A stretch of DNA of 18,909 nt. Source: Actinomortierella ambigua. Taxonomy: Eukaryota; Mortierellomycota; Mortierellomycetes; Mortierellales; Mortierellaceae. Under the pieces are notes generated by a model. The model worked only from the letters and a program-made list of their open reading frames with translations. It had not been told where the DNA came from and ran no database searches. Below are positions 1 through 11,000 of the stretch, one piece after another. Within the stretch, counting starts at the first letter, position 1. Every line of letters begins with the position of its first letter. The position numbers and the translations under genes are program-made. The stretch is from positions 1 through 18,909 of the forward strand of contig JAAAJB010000651.1 in the NCBI GenBank assembly GCA_016098155.1, in the 5' to 3' direction.

Positions 1-30
1 GACTCACCCCCGAGAGGGACGGTTCCGACA

Positions 31-1671
31 TCAGAGCAGACTGTCGCTGGGCTGGGAATGGTATTGTTGGCTAGGGTTGTGTCCGTTACTGCCATCTTCC
101 TTTGCCGACGGCGTCGTCTTTCCCCAGGCTTTCGCTTCAGTTTCGGTCGGGACGTCAGCGGCATTGGAGGCTCGGCGGTCATGGCGGTGGCGGCGGTGGC
201 GGCGTTCGTGATGGTAGCTGTTGAGAGCACAACGACGATGAAGCAATGCATCAGTACCGTCGGCAGGATCCACGTAAGGAGGACAAGCATCTCCGGCGTT
301 CGCCGGAGAACTCGGCCGAAAAAACAAGTAGCCGCGTTCGACCCTCAATGCCACCGTTTCGTATGTGGTCAGCGGACCAGCGTAAACCGGGAAGGGCTCC
401 ATGAGGAACCGAGCGTCGTCTACCCATGGCTGTGGGAGCACTGCATCAAAGAATGAAGGCGGCGGTGGCAGTGGCGCTATAGTACCATCAGCAGCAGGAG
501 TAGTAGTAGTCTCAGCAGCAGGGGCTTCGGTCACCAATCCAAATGGCGTGAACTTTGCCGAGTCGCCATCGTCAGTGGTGGTCATTGTTCCCAAAATGGC
601 GTCTATCTCGCCATCGGAGCTAGCGAGATCCTTCTCAGAGCAACAGAGAAGTTGGGTAGCATCTTGGAGTACACTGGCGTCGTCATTGCTGTCGTCTTCA
701 TCGTCAAACAGGTCTGAGGGCGTCGTAGAAGCCATGTAGCGGGTCGCGCGGGCTGAGAGAGACCTCCAGGTGAGGCCAGGGAGGAGCAGCCCGGCCAGGC
801 TCTTTTTGGTCGTGCCACAAAGATGAGTGTCCCTGAGGACAGGATTGGGACGTACGAGCCGGGTGCTTGGAGGGAGATCTGGAATGAACATTTCCTCTTC
901 ATCCTCATCCACATCCAAGGTGACGATGGTAAGGCCACCGCTCCTGGAGGGCAAACGCCAAAACTTGAAGAAACGACGCTTGGACTTTTGGCGGTGCATG
1001 GTTGGAGCTGGTATCAAAGGGGCCGACATGCTGGTCCTTGCCGACGATGAATTGTCATCTATCAAAGTGATGTCCGAGGTGGCTGTCGGAGAACGATTCG
1101 ACTTTCTCAGGCGGAAAAGTTTTCGAAAGCCCTTGGACCCAGAGGTCATCGTCGCCGAGGTGGAAACGAGCGACGACGTGTCATCAGTGGCTACCTTGCT
1201 CCGAAAGAGAGAAAAGCTAGATCGGGGAAGAAGCGATGGTACGCGATCGACTCCATGACCAGAACTGCCTGTGGGTGTGACCATACTGTCGGAAGCAGGA
1301 TGCAGAGCGGAAGAGCTGTTGCATGGCGAGGAGTAAAGGACAGTAATCGGCGTGGATGCGTCTGTGGTACTGCTGACAGTACTCGTCGAGGAAACGCGTG
1401 CTGCGGTGGCCGAGAGAGCGGGCAGCCCCACCACCGACACTGCCTTGTCGGTCAAAGAGCCAGCTCTGGCTTTGCCCTTGATTTGTGTCGAGTTGGGACC
1501 AGGAGGTTGTTCATCGGTAGAAAAGTTTTCCGCCTGGTGCGGCTCGACCGCCTCTGAGTCTGTGGAATACATGGTTGAGAAACGCCTATTCTGAGGGCGC
1601 TTTATCAGACTAAAAAGAGATTTTCTGAGAGAATGATGGCCAGTATCTTGGTTGAAAAGAAGACAGACCAT
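31..1671 (-). CDS. Uncharacterised Ser/Thr-rich protein with repeated basic/aromatic clusters
   Basis: This is one uninterrupted frame of 546 codons. I recognise no domain, signal peptide or membrane segment. Most of the chain is Ser/Thr/Pro/Ala-rich and looks disordered. Four short clusters mixing basic residues with Phe, Trp or Leu recur at about residues 14-31, 150-159, 181-194 and 228-240 (for example SSFSLFRSK and KRRFFKFWR). Acidic patches lie at about 254-260 and 321-331, and a His/Arg-rich stretch at about 487-500. The part at about 405-455, with SFFDAVLPQPW and PFPVYAGPL, looks the most ordered. The start is uncertain: ATG at 1671 gives the full length and keeps the first basic cluster, while the in-frame ATG at 1572 (residue 34) would remove it. 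The cluster recurrence makes me prefer the longer form. The length and composition argue that it is a real gene; its function is unknown. A basic/aromatic repeat could mean membrane-surface or protein docking, but that is only inference. Confidence 0.72.
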   Translation of the reverse strand: MVCLLFNQDTGHHSLRKSLFSLIKRPQNRRFSTMYSTDSEAVEPHQAENFSTDEQPPGPNSTQIKGKARAGSLTDKAVSVVGLPALSATAARVSSTSTVSSTTDASTPITVLYSSPCNSSSALHPASDSMVTPTGSSGHGVDRVPSLLPRSSFSLFRSKVATDDTSSLVSTSATMTSGSKGFRKLFRLRKSNRSPTATSDITLIDDNSSSARTSMSAPLIPAPTMHRQKSKRRFFKFWRLPSRSGGLTIVTLDVDEDEEEMFIPDLPPSTRLVRPNPVLRDTHLCGTTKKSLAGLLLPGLTWRSLSARATRYMASTTPSDLFDDEDDSNDDASVLQDATQLLCCSEKDLASSDGEIDAILGTMTTTDDGDSAKFTPFGLVTEAPAAETTTTPAADGTIAPLPPPPSFFDAVLPQPWVDDARFLMEPFPVYAGPLTTYETVALRVERGYLFFRPSSPANAGDACPPYVDPADGTDALLHRRCALNSYHHERRHRRHRHDRRASNAADVPTETEAKAWGKTTPSAKEDGSNGHNPSQQYHSQPSDSLL

Positions 1672-2765
1672 GCAAGAGAAGCATGACCCCAGCGTTAGTC
1701 ACACTCCCTACATTTTCACTGACATCCACAAATGCTGTTCTAGTGGGGCGCTCAACGTGCACAATGGTCACCCCAACATGCCTCTAATTATATAAATCTC
1801 CCCATCGTCTTTAAACAGCACCCCAAGGCATGGTCTGGTGATCATGGATGGAGGCAAGCAACGGCCCTCTCCCCACATAATGTTCAGCAGATGTGTTACG
1901 AGAGGAAACACTCCTTAGAGATACTCCATGATACTTCATGTCGTTGGCCCTGGATTAGCATGGGCTGTCTGACCCGCGAAGCAATGATAGAGTCCTCCTT
2001 ACCAACCATGGATGGGATTTTTCATGAGAAGGGTGGTGAAACCAATGAGAAAAAAAAGAATCGAGAGGGTGGAAGCTGTGAGGGGGTCAATAGGAGACTT
2101 CGCGAGCGTGAGCCGTGGGTTGAAAACAAGGAAGAGAAGAGAGGGTGAAGTAGGATGAAGGGAACAATCTCCACCATTGTTGCCCACGGCCAGACTTTTT
2201 CTGTTCCTGCCCACCACCCTTTCCTCTCGAGGCCATCAATCTACTTCTTATCTGCCTGAGCTCGGAGGATAATCATCAGTTCATAGATTCCATGTCGGTT
2301 TGAGCGAGCACTGCTGACTTGTGATACACACTGACAAGTAGATATATCAACAGCTCGCAGGGAAACTGTGTTGATGCTCAATGGGAAGATGCCTCTATTG
2401 TCAATTTTTTATGGCCTTGTACCCAAGAGCAGATGCAACCTACCTTGGGCTGAATCGGCGACGATGTGGAGGAGATGTGTTAGGGCCAAAAGCTACGTTC
2501 GAGGATTAAATATGGGTCGATATCCACAGTCAAGAGGCTGAGCGGTTGCCCACAGTGGACGAGTCCACTATTTCTTTGCCGTAGCCACACAAAAATGCAT
2601 TTATGATGCTTCTAAAAGGCGGGGTAATAATACACAACGGATGCTAGGATGCTAGTTGAAATCCGGCGAAGGGGTTCTAGGTATCTGTTTCATGGGCGAG
2701 TGTCATAAGGTTGGTAACTCCCCTGAGAGCTCGAGTGAGGACTGAGGTTGTCTTTGGCGATGGTA
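1672..2765. other. Intergenic region, 1.1 kb, no supported gene
   Basis: This lies upstream of the first gene and downstream of the Myb/zinc-finger gene, both on minus. Open frames here are short and have no protein-like character. A TATA-like AT-rich element sits near 1788-1797, about 120 nt upstream of the 1671 start when read on minus. It could be the core promoter of the first gene. I saw no tRNA, convincing repeat or AATAAA signal on minus for the Myb gene. Confidence 0.6.
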
Positions 2766-5700
2766 CTAAGTTAAGGATGGCAGAGGAGCCAAGGTTGTAG
2801 ACGATGAGGATGGTAAAGCCGTGGATGCAGAGGTGTGGGATGTTGGAGCCTGACTCACGTTCGAAGTCGAAGGTGTGGATCCATGTGTCTGCAGAAGGTG
2901 GTTCTTGAGGCCAGTGATGTTGTTGTAACTCTTCCCACAGCCCGGAACAAGGCACTTGAAGGGTTTTTCGGACAGGCTAGACGAATCACCACTGCTAGCA
3001 CTGCCGTTGGCTTTGGACGAGCGCCTATTCGAGTCACTGTTGCCAAATCCAGAATTCATGCTCCCTTTTCTTGTCTCTGGATGCTCGTTGCGAATATGGG
3101 TGTTGAGTCCAGACTGACTCGCATAGCCCTTCTGGCAGGTCGAGCAGATAAACCGTTTAACGGTCTGGGTCGCCTTTGGCGGCGGTGGCAGTGGCATGGG
3201 GCTTGAACTCAAATGGAAGACTGGAGTTGCCGGTGATAAATTCAGGGTGGTCGTCGGACTGGGCATGGTTGATGGTACAGAAATGGATGCCGTGGTGAGT
3301 CCAATGCTGCTAACAGATGATACCATGGCGGACGATGATACAAGAGCATCTCTTATTTGGTTCAGAGACGACAGATTGGCCAGTGGGAGGTCAATGTCAT
3401 GCGAGCTGACGTTGATATGTGTTCCAAAGTGAATACGGTTTGCTAGCCGATTAGCGCTGCTGTTGCTCTTGCCAAAGAGGGTGTTGTCTGGTGTAGAACT
3501 GAGCATGCTGAACTGACGTTTGTTGGATCCTGACTGCCCAATACCGCTGTCGCTATTCCCGCTACCAACCATGGAGGCTCGGCTAATGGTGACGGGCTCT
3601 GTCTGTCGCAGCTGACTACCGGCCGGGGCAAATGCTGCTGCATCCAGATCACTCATCAGATCGGTCTCCAGTGACATAAAATTCCCTGCCAGGTTCAGCA
3701 TGGAGACATCGATGGGCAGAAGGTTTGTTTCCATAGGTGAACAGCTTCCTGATCCCGAATCATCGCCGTCGGCTAGACCATTAATGGTTCCCAGATCCAT
3801 CTTGGAGTGAAGCTCTGCCTCTGACAAAAGATCGGTGTCAGACCCAAACGTGGGCTCGCTACTCATGGTCATAGCCTTGTGTCCATGATTGGTCACCATG
3901 TGCGTATTGAGCAAACCAATCTGGTCAAATGTATGATGACAACCGAGCTCAGGGCAGCCAAAAGATCGAGGCTTTGCAATGGATGTCGTGGGAGTTACCA
4001 CAGACTGGGCTGTGAGCGCTTGTGAGAATTCTGTGAACGAAAACATGTTTGGTGTTGGTGGGCCGCCGTTAGGTGCCTGATGATGGAGCTGGCGTTGCAG
4101 CTCGGCCGGAGTCGGTGGGTTCGAGTGTGACTGTGGCAACGGTGTTGGATACGGAGAGGTGACCACGTTGGCTGCAGGCAGAACAAGACTCTTTGGACGT
4201 CCACTGTTGGCGGGCACTGCAGAGTTGGAAGTACTGCTGGTGTTGATACTGATGCTGGAGCTGCTACTGCTGCCACTACCGCCACTGACGCCGATGTTGC
4301 TGCTGGTGCTGCTGGAATGGGAGTTGGAGCTGCTGCTAGAGTTGGTGCTGGGGTTGGCGATGGTGTTAGTGTTGGAATTAGAGTTGGCGCCGGTACCGCC
4401 TGTGGTTGATGGTGGACGGACAGGCTTTAGAGATGCTGGGATTTCGTCGGTTTGGCCTCCATGCCCATGCCCGTGCCCATGGCCACTCGAGTTTTTGGAA
4501 TGGGTTATGTGGTACTGAAGCCCATTGATATTCTTGTACCGCTTCCTGTTCTCACATCCTGGCAGAGTGCAGCGAAATGGTTTGTCGATGGTTGTCCCCG
4601 GATGCGAAGCCTTGAGGTGATAGAACAACAGCGAAGGCGATGCGCTCTCAAAATTGCAATCCGGTACAGCACACCCGTATGGCTTTTCGTTGTCGGCAAG
4701 CAATCGTCCTTCCGACTTTGATCCCATCGAGCCTCCCTCTTTTCCGCCATAAATGTCGTCAAAGGAGTTTGCCATGCCTGCATCCTCAAGATTCAGATTG
4801 TCAAGCTGAGCTAGGTCTGCAATACTCGAACCACCCTTGGAGCCTGTCTCATCAAGTCCACCTCTGGAGGAATCTGCTTCCAGCTTCTTTTTGTTGTGAT
4901 TGAGTCCGCGCTGAATCTTGCGCCACCGGTTCCGGCAGTGAAGTCCTGGGCGCCCTGGAAAGAAGAGAGCTGCAATCTTTTGCCACTGGCTCCCAAACTC
5001 CTCATACTTTTGCAGCAGCAATGCATCCTCCTCAGCAGTCCATGCCGCTCGGTCGATGTGGGGATCCAGACTCTCTCTCCACCGCTTGGCGCACTGGTCG
5101 TCTGTTCTGCCCTGAATACGTTCAGCAATCTTGCTCCACTGGCCCTTGAATTTTTGGACGCCCGTGATGAGTAAATAGTCCTCCTCCTCTGTCCATGCAC
5201 CCTTGCGCAGCGACGGATCCAAGGAATGAAACCAGCGCTTGCGACAATTCTTGTTGGTCCTGCCAGGCACACAAGCTGCGATCTTGGCCCACTTTTCAGT
5301 CTTGTCTCCATATAGCTGAACCGCCATCCGCAGGTAGTTGTCTTCCTCCGGTGTCCAGACAGATCGCTCGCCTCGCTCCCTTTTCCGCGGTGTTTGCAAC
5401 TGTAGTGCTGACTGAGCATCGAATGAAGTTGACGGCTCTTGAAGGGAGATGTCTGTCTCACCAGTCAGTCCAAGCGAAGGCATATCAGACGGGAATGCCG
5501 ACAGGTCAAAGATGGATGATGGATCAACAGGAATGGCCTAGCAGACGCAGGAAGAAAAAAGTGATATAACACGATGTCAGTAATCCTGTCGAAGCGCATA
5601 ATTATTACCCCGCTTTTCGTCAGTTGCGCAACTGGGAAGTAAGGCGACTGTGCAAAGCCTGAGCCGCTGTGCTCAAATCAAAAACAATTCCATCCACAAA

Positions 5701-6151
5701 TATAAAGTCAGCTGTCCAACGGCGTGGAATACATACATGATGAGGGTGGTGGATGTTGTCCTCATCTGTGAGTGGATCCTGCAAGATGGTGGTGGTAGAG
5801 CTGGAAGCGCTGGAATGTTCAGCGGAGCGACTGTTGATATCGCCATTGCTGTTGCTGTTGCTACCACCACCGCCGGCTGTGTCGCTAGGGCTGCCTTGGG
5901 GATGGGTGGGCGAGGCAAAGAACGAAAACTATCGTTGGATGAGGATGATCGTCAGAGATCCATAAATCCGGTTAGACTCTTTTTTTTTAAGCATTTCAGC
6001 GCGTCATGGAAAGGCAACAGACAAGACCATGGCAGGGTTCTCTCTCTTTCTCTCTCTCTTCCACCTGCGCACTTATGCACCTGATACTTACGTCGATCGT
6101 CGCAGGCGACGGCTGGAACGAAAAGTGAGAGAATGGCTCAAAGTTGGCCAT
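2766..6151 (-). CDS. R1R2R3 Myb / multi-C2H2 zinc-finger transcription factor
   Basis: Proposed exons are 6151-6092, 5928-5737 and 5537-2766, with phase-0 joins of 60 nt, 192 nt and the large exon, giving about 1007 residues. The splice sites are GTAAGT/ATAG and GTATGT/CTAG. The start at 6151 (MANFEPF) has an in-frame stop just upstream. Three Myb repeats lie at about 143-188, 197-239 and 248-291, and all nine core Trp are present (145, 167, 186; 199, 218, 237; 250, 269, 289). GRTNKNCRKRW and GRTDDQCAKRW resemble fungal Bas1-like Myb proteins. C2H2-type fingers follow at about 373-396, 407-430, 612-635, 882-903 and 946-969. Finger 2 is irregular (C-x4-C-x14-H-x2-H) and runs into a Gly-His repeat; fingers 2 and 5 resemble the Sfp1 type. 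Long Ser/Asn/Thr-rich linkers separate the modules. By family knowledge this is a nuclear sequence-specific DNA-binding regulator; its targets cannot be read from the sequence. Confidence 0.92.
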
Positions 6152-6416
6152 GGATGACTCCTGGCTGTCACTCTATCAGCCCAGAGAACACGGGCAATTG
6201 GAAACAAAGAAAGAGGAGAGTGAGTCACCTCGTTCGCCTCGTTCGCCTCGCTCTGTCAAGCTCAACAGGATGGGGGAGGGCCACGCAAAGTCGCCTCCAC
6301 TCGACCAACGCAGGAAGTAGAATGCTGATTTCTCGATCGTCCTTTGGCGTTGCCTACCATGCTCATGTCTCAGTTGTGGGAGAAAAAAAAAGGGAGTCGA
6401 ATGGAAGTGCAAACTT

Positions 6417-6490
6417 GGGGGGGGGGGGAGCAGGGTAAAGAAGAAGGAGGGCTGAAAGACAGGTTGAGAGGGGGGTGGGGGGAGAGGGGG
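6417..6490 (+). repeat. G-run cluster, G-quadruplex candidate
   Basis: There is a run of 12 G at 6417-6428. A cluster follows at 6470-6490: six G, T, six G, AGA, five G. Further GGG runs continue downstream to about 6510. The spacing allows intramolecular G-quadruplexes on the plus strand, which is the template strand for the Myb/zinc-finger gene starting about 320 nt away. Confidence 0.7.
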
Positions 6491-6878
6491 CTGAAGGATG
6501 GCAGGAGGGAGGGAATGGAAGAGGGTTGGGTTGAGGCGGGGCTGCGGTATGAATGTCACGTTGATGAAAGGAAGATGTTTCGCGCCCGTATTGATCGCCG
6601 TCGGCAGCAAGTATGCGGCCGTGGGATGTTGCGAGGCGGGTCCAGTTTCTTTGGTAGTTGCTTAGGGAAGGTGGAAAGGATGGAGGGGAGGGGGGGGAAG
6701 GCTTGAGAGATTCGACCAACAAGTGAATCGCCTTTGGAGTTTCAGTTTAAATGTGGCGGTCCGAAGCGGAGTGGGGTTGGACTTGAGTGCAGGAGGAAGG
6801 AGGAGAGCAAGAATGGGCGAAGTCGATGTAAAGTCGATGTGAAGTCCACTTTGTGATTAGAAATTAGGAAAGGAGGAC

Positions 6879-6945
6879 GAAGAGGAAGAGGAAGAAGAAG
6901 AAGAAGAAGAGGAAGAGGAGGAGGAAGAAGAGGAAGAAGAGGAGG
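6879..6945 (+). repeat. Polypurine (GAA/GGA)n tract, 67 nt
   Basis: The tract contains only A and G on plus, in mixed GAA, GAG and GGA units, with no pyrimidine from 6879 to 6945. Such homopurine stretches can form triplex (H-DNA) structures and often vary in length between strains. Confidence 0.85.
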
Positions 6946-7107
6946 TGGTGGTGGGGCAAGGAGACGCAGCGAGTGCGAGGGGAAGCACAGGGCAAACAGC
7001 CAACGGTTTTCCAGCAAGAGGGTTGTTTAGGAGGAGAGGAGGTGGTGGTGGGAGGTTGGTGGAGGAGGTGGTGGGCAGTGAGTGAGGAAAAGAGAGAAAA
7101 AGAGAGA

Positions 7108-7140
7108 TGTGTGTATGTGTGTGGATGTGTGTGTGTGTGT
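7108..7140 (+). repeat. (GT)n microsatellite, interrupted
   Basis: A GT dinucleotide repeat broken by GTATGT and GTGGAT interruptions. Smaller GT runs recur near 7364-7371 and 7530-7541. Confidence 0.85.
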
Positions 7141-7271
7141 TCAACCAGAAAGCGGGGAGAGAAGGCTGCTGGACAGGAAGAAAAGGGATGTCCCCCGCCA
7201 ATGCTTACAAGTTGAAGGAACAGTGGCAACAGAAGCACAGACGGCCAGCCAGACAGCCAACCAAGACAGAC

Positions 7272-7364
7272 AGAGAGAGGGAGAGAGGGAGAGAGAGAGA
7301 AAGAGGGAGAGAAGGAGAGAGAGGGAGGGAAGGAGAGAGAGAGAGAGAGAGAGAAAAGAGAAAG
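7272..7364 (+). repeat. Polypurine (GA)n tract, 93 nt
   Basis: Uninterrupted purines from 7272 to 7364, mostly GA with GGGA and AAGA variants. A second short GA tract lies at about 7387-7406. Reading frames through it give Glu/Arg or Ser/Leu repeats and are artefacts. Confidence 0.88.
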
Positions 7365-7908
7365 TGTGTGTGCAATGTGCAATGATAGAAAGAGAGAGAG
7401 AGAGAACAGGTTGTTGTTATTGTTCGCCAGCCAGCAAACAACAGGAAAATCTTGTCAACTCACTCTCTGCTCCCCTATTGTGACTGGCAGGATTGGGGGG
7501 GAAAGGGCGGGGGGCAGAAATTATTGTCGTGTGTGTGTGTGGGGTGCAGTGTGAGGGTACAATGGTGTGGTACACTTTCTCTTTACTCTCTGCTGATGCT
7601 CTACTTTTCAACGATCTCACTGATCTTATCAGACAACGGTTCTAGCGCCCTCGAGACATTGTCCTTCTCAGGGAAAATGGTCCAAGACAATCATCCTATG
7701 TTGCAAGGTCGCCAGGAAGAACAGGGAGAAAGAAAGAACACAAAGAAGATGAAGAACATGGAGGGAGGAGAAGAGTGCACAAAAGGGAGAAAAGGAAAGG
7801 AGAGAGAGGGATTCGATTGGTGGTGTCCCTGCGCAAACTGGACACTCACCTCACTCGCCCTTCTTCGGCTGCAGTAGCGCGAGGCTGGCACTTCTTTGTG
7901 CTTCGCCC

Positions 7909-8047
7909 TTTTTTTTTTTTTTTCTTGTTTCTCTCTTTCTCATTACCCAACCTTCATCTCACACAGACTTGCACACAACTACCACCCACCCACCCATTCA
8001 TCCACTCACTCCCCCACTCACTCACTCACTCTCCTCCCTTCCTCACC
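7909..8047 (+). promoter_or_regulatory. Pyrimidine-rich 5' leader of clpX
   Basis: A run of 15 T at 7909-7923 is followed by C/T-rich sequence with a CACT repeat (about 8005-8031), leading straight to CACCATGC at the clpX start. A pyrimidine-rich stretch just before the start codon is common at fungal promoters and leaders. No distinct TATA box is evident. The transcription start cannot be placed from the sequence. Confidence 0.5.
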
Positions 8048-11000
8048 ATGCTGGTCGCCATTAGAGGCGCTGGATGCCACCAGCAACCCGTCATGTTTGC
8101 CCTGCAACCAATGGGTTGCATGCGTGGGGCTGGAGGCTCTGTCGTCAGTAAGCTTGCGCACCCTCCCAACACCTGCCTACGCCAGTCCTACCAGCGCTTG
8201 CGCCACCACAAAGTCGCTCTGGCCCCCTCTGGCCCCCTACCCTACCGCTTCTTCACTTCGACGGCGACTCTGCGTGGACAAGTGGGCGGTGGATCATCAT
8301 CCTCAAAAACACCTTCAGTCTCAAGCACGAGAAGCACGTCGTCGTCATCCCCTTCCTCGCCGCCGGGCCCCACCAATGGCTCCTCTGCGGCAGTGGTGAC
8401 ACCACCAGCTACCACTGGACAGGCCACTCTCAACCGTACAGCAGCATCCTCGTCCACCGAACAGCCAAAGGCAGTTGCTACAAGTACAAGGGCCAGTTCC
8501 TCACGAGCCCGATCCGGCCCTGCAACTTCCGTATACGCTAGCACCAACAAAGGTAAACACAAGAAAGATAAAGAAGAACAAAAAAAAGGAGATAGAGGGC
8601 AGAAACCTGTAAGAACAAAGAGTGCCCCAGGAAACACTGTGCCCACCCATAAAAAAAAAGATGCTTGTGCGCAGGAAATGTAGCTCTGGCTCTTTCTCTC
8701 TACGTTCTTGGTGCTCATTTGTACCCACACTTTAGGGAGCAGACTTAAGATTACAGTTTTACTATCAGGCGCTCATTATGATTGAGGTTGCAAGACAACA
8801 ACCCCGTGACACTCCTTTTCTCAAACAGAAATTACTCACCTTTTTTCACGTTCCTGCTTCCTGTGGTGTCGACCTTTTTATCGCATATCGCGCATTCACT
8901 TTCAACGCACATCTCCCCGCATTTTTTTTCTGTTTGTGATCACGCAACTAAAAACCACAAACTACCTCTCCTGGTATGCAACTATAGGGGATGACACCAC
9001 TACTAGTGGAGACATCCATGCGGCCACGTCAACGACTTTTCCTACAACGCCAGCAAAATCCTCGCCCCAGTCTGCCGCAGAGACTGTCGCTTCTCGCGAG
9101 GGATCAGGCAGCGGGGGTGGAAGTGGAGGTGGAGGTGGAAGTGGAGGTGGGCGAGGTGGCGCTGGCCATGAAACCCTGACACCCATTAATCGCAAAGGCG
9201 TGCCCACCGACCATTCCGAGTGGATGGGCCGTATACAGAATCCTCGCGAGGTATGCTATCGACAGGATTATCGAGCATGCACGGATGTCCTAACTCGACG
9301 GCCTTCCCTTTGAAGTCTAACCCATGCTGAAACATGCTATTTTTTGTTGTTGTTGTTCGACAACTGGGGCAACGTACCTACAGATTGTACGGCACTTGGA
9401 CGAATACGTCATTGGGCAAGAAAAGGCCAAGAAGATCCTCGCAGTAGCCGTCTACAATCACTACTCCCGCGTCAATGAGAATCTTCGCCAGCAGCAGATT
9501 CAAGAGTCGTTGGATGCAATTGCCAATACTCCACCACCATCGCCGCCGCCTTCGTCGAGCCCCATCTACTATGGCTCGAGCGTACTCATGCGGGAGACAC
9601 CTAGCACTCCGGATCCTATCATCTCTGAACCTTCCCCGCCTTCAGGATCGGATGCTCCCGCAAAACCAACGGCTAACGCCGGGGCTGGATCGTCGCCTAC
9701 CTCCTACAAGTCAGGTAAATGGTCAACAATCCTGACAAAAGTCAAGTTTATTTCGAGTGGGAGTGGTCAATATGTCATCTGTCAGCAAAGTAACTCGATC
9801 AACTTATCCTTCGACTTATAATTTTGTATTCGTGCTTACTAGAAGCTATCCATTACCCACATCGTCAGCCGTGGCTCAACTCTGCAACTAATGGACAGAA
9901 TCCGCCATCCATGTTCTCTCAGCCTTATGACAACGCATATCATAAACCTCCCTCACCATCCCCTTCTTCTCAGACCTCTGGGCGCGCCATTGATCCTGTT
10001 ACAAAGGCACCAAAGGTGCCGGCAACGTTGTTTGACAAGAGCAACGTCCTGTTGTTGGGACCTACAGGATCTGGAAAGACTCTTCTTGCAAGAACACTGG
10101 CCAAAGTCCTCAATGTGCCGTTTTCCATGTCGGATGGTATGTTAATGTCCAGACATTTCTGAGGCTATCCTGAGTGTGGAAGGAGGGAATGGACCCTGTT
10201 TGGGGGGCATTTTAGCATGGGATGCACTGACCAATATCGACATCAACTAAATTTTTTTTTTCCCTCTCCGATAGCCACACCCTTCACCCAGGCCGGATAC
10301 GTGGGTGAAGATGTCGAGCTGGTGATCCACCGCCTGTTGCAAAACTGCGATTACAACATCAAAAAAGCAGAGTGCGGTATTGTGTTTATTGACGAAATCG
10401 ACAAAATTGCCAAGAGACCCGACACCATGTCCCACTCAAAGGATGTCTCAGGCGAGGGAGTACAGCAAGGTGAGTCTTAAATGTGTTGCAAACCTGAGGG
10501 AAGGAGAGGGAGGGGTTTCCACCTCTCGTCACCAATCATCTGCAAGCAATTAACCACAAACGTGTTCTTTTCCGATTTGTATAATAGCACTCCTTCGTAT
10601 GCTGGAAGGCACCGTTGTGAATGTGACGGAAAAGAATGGGTCATCTTGGAATGGATCCGGCAGTGGCCGCAAGGGAGGCTTGCCTGGGGTTGGAGGCCCC
10701 AACTCTGGCGGTGGAGGGCCAGGCGCCAAGGGCGAAGTGTACTCTGTCGACACGTCCAACATCCTGTTTATTCTCAGCGGTGCCTTCATTGGACTGGAGA
10801 AGATTGTGACGGATCGTGTCGCAAAGGGCTCCATTGGATTTGATGCCGTGATCCGTTCACCCGTGTCGGCCATCAATGCCTCGGGTGGCACGGCGGCGTC
10901 TTCCGAGGCGGCAGCTCAGGTCTCGCGGCTGTTGGACCAAGTTGATCCTGCGGATTTGATCAAGTTTGGATTGATACCCGAGTTTATTGGTCGCTTGCCC

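Larger units (their letters stand above)
6152..8047. other. Divergent spacer between the Myb factor and clpX, rich in simple repeats
   Basis: This 1.9-kb region separates two divergently transcribed genes, so it should hold both promoters and 5' leaders. It contains G-runs, a GT repeat and two long purine-only tracts on plus, then switches to a pyrimidine-rich strand before clpX. A short 9-nt tandem (CTCGTTCGC) lies near 6228-6252. Long open frames here are readings of the repeats (Ser/Leu/Pro or Glu/Arg monotony) and are not supported as genes. Confidence 0.7.

Noticed and set aside
4159..4518. Plus-strand open frame giving a Leu/Val-rich, apparently membrane-like protein
   Set aside because: It is antisense to the Ser/Asn/Thr codon repeats of the Myb/zinc-finger gene; the hydrophobic look is an artefact of repeat codons.
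6176..7483. Several long frames on both strands rich in Ser/Leu/Pro or Glu/Arg/Gly
   Set aside because: They are translations of GA, GT and G-run microsatellites with no protein features.
7775..8047. In-frame N-terminal extension of clpX
   Set aside because: It reads the pyrimidine-rich leader; the ATG at 8048 has good context and begins a typical mitochondrial presequence.
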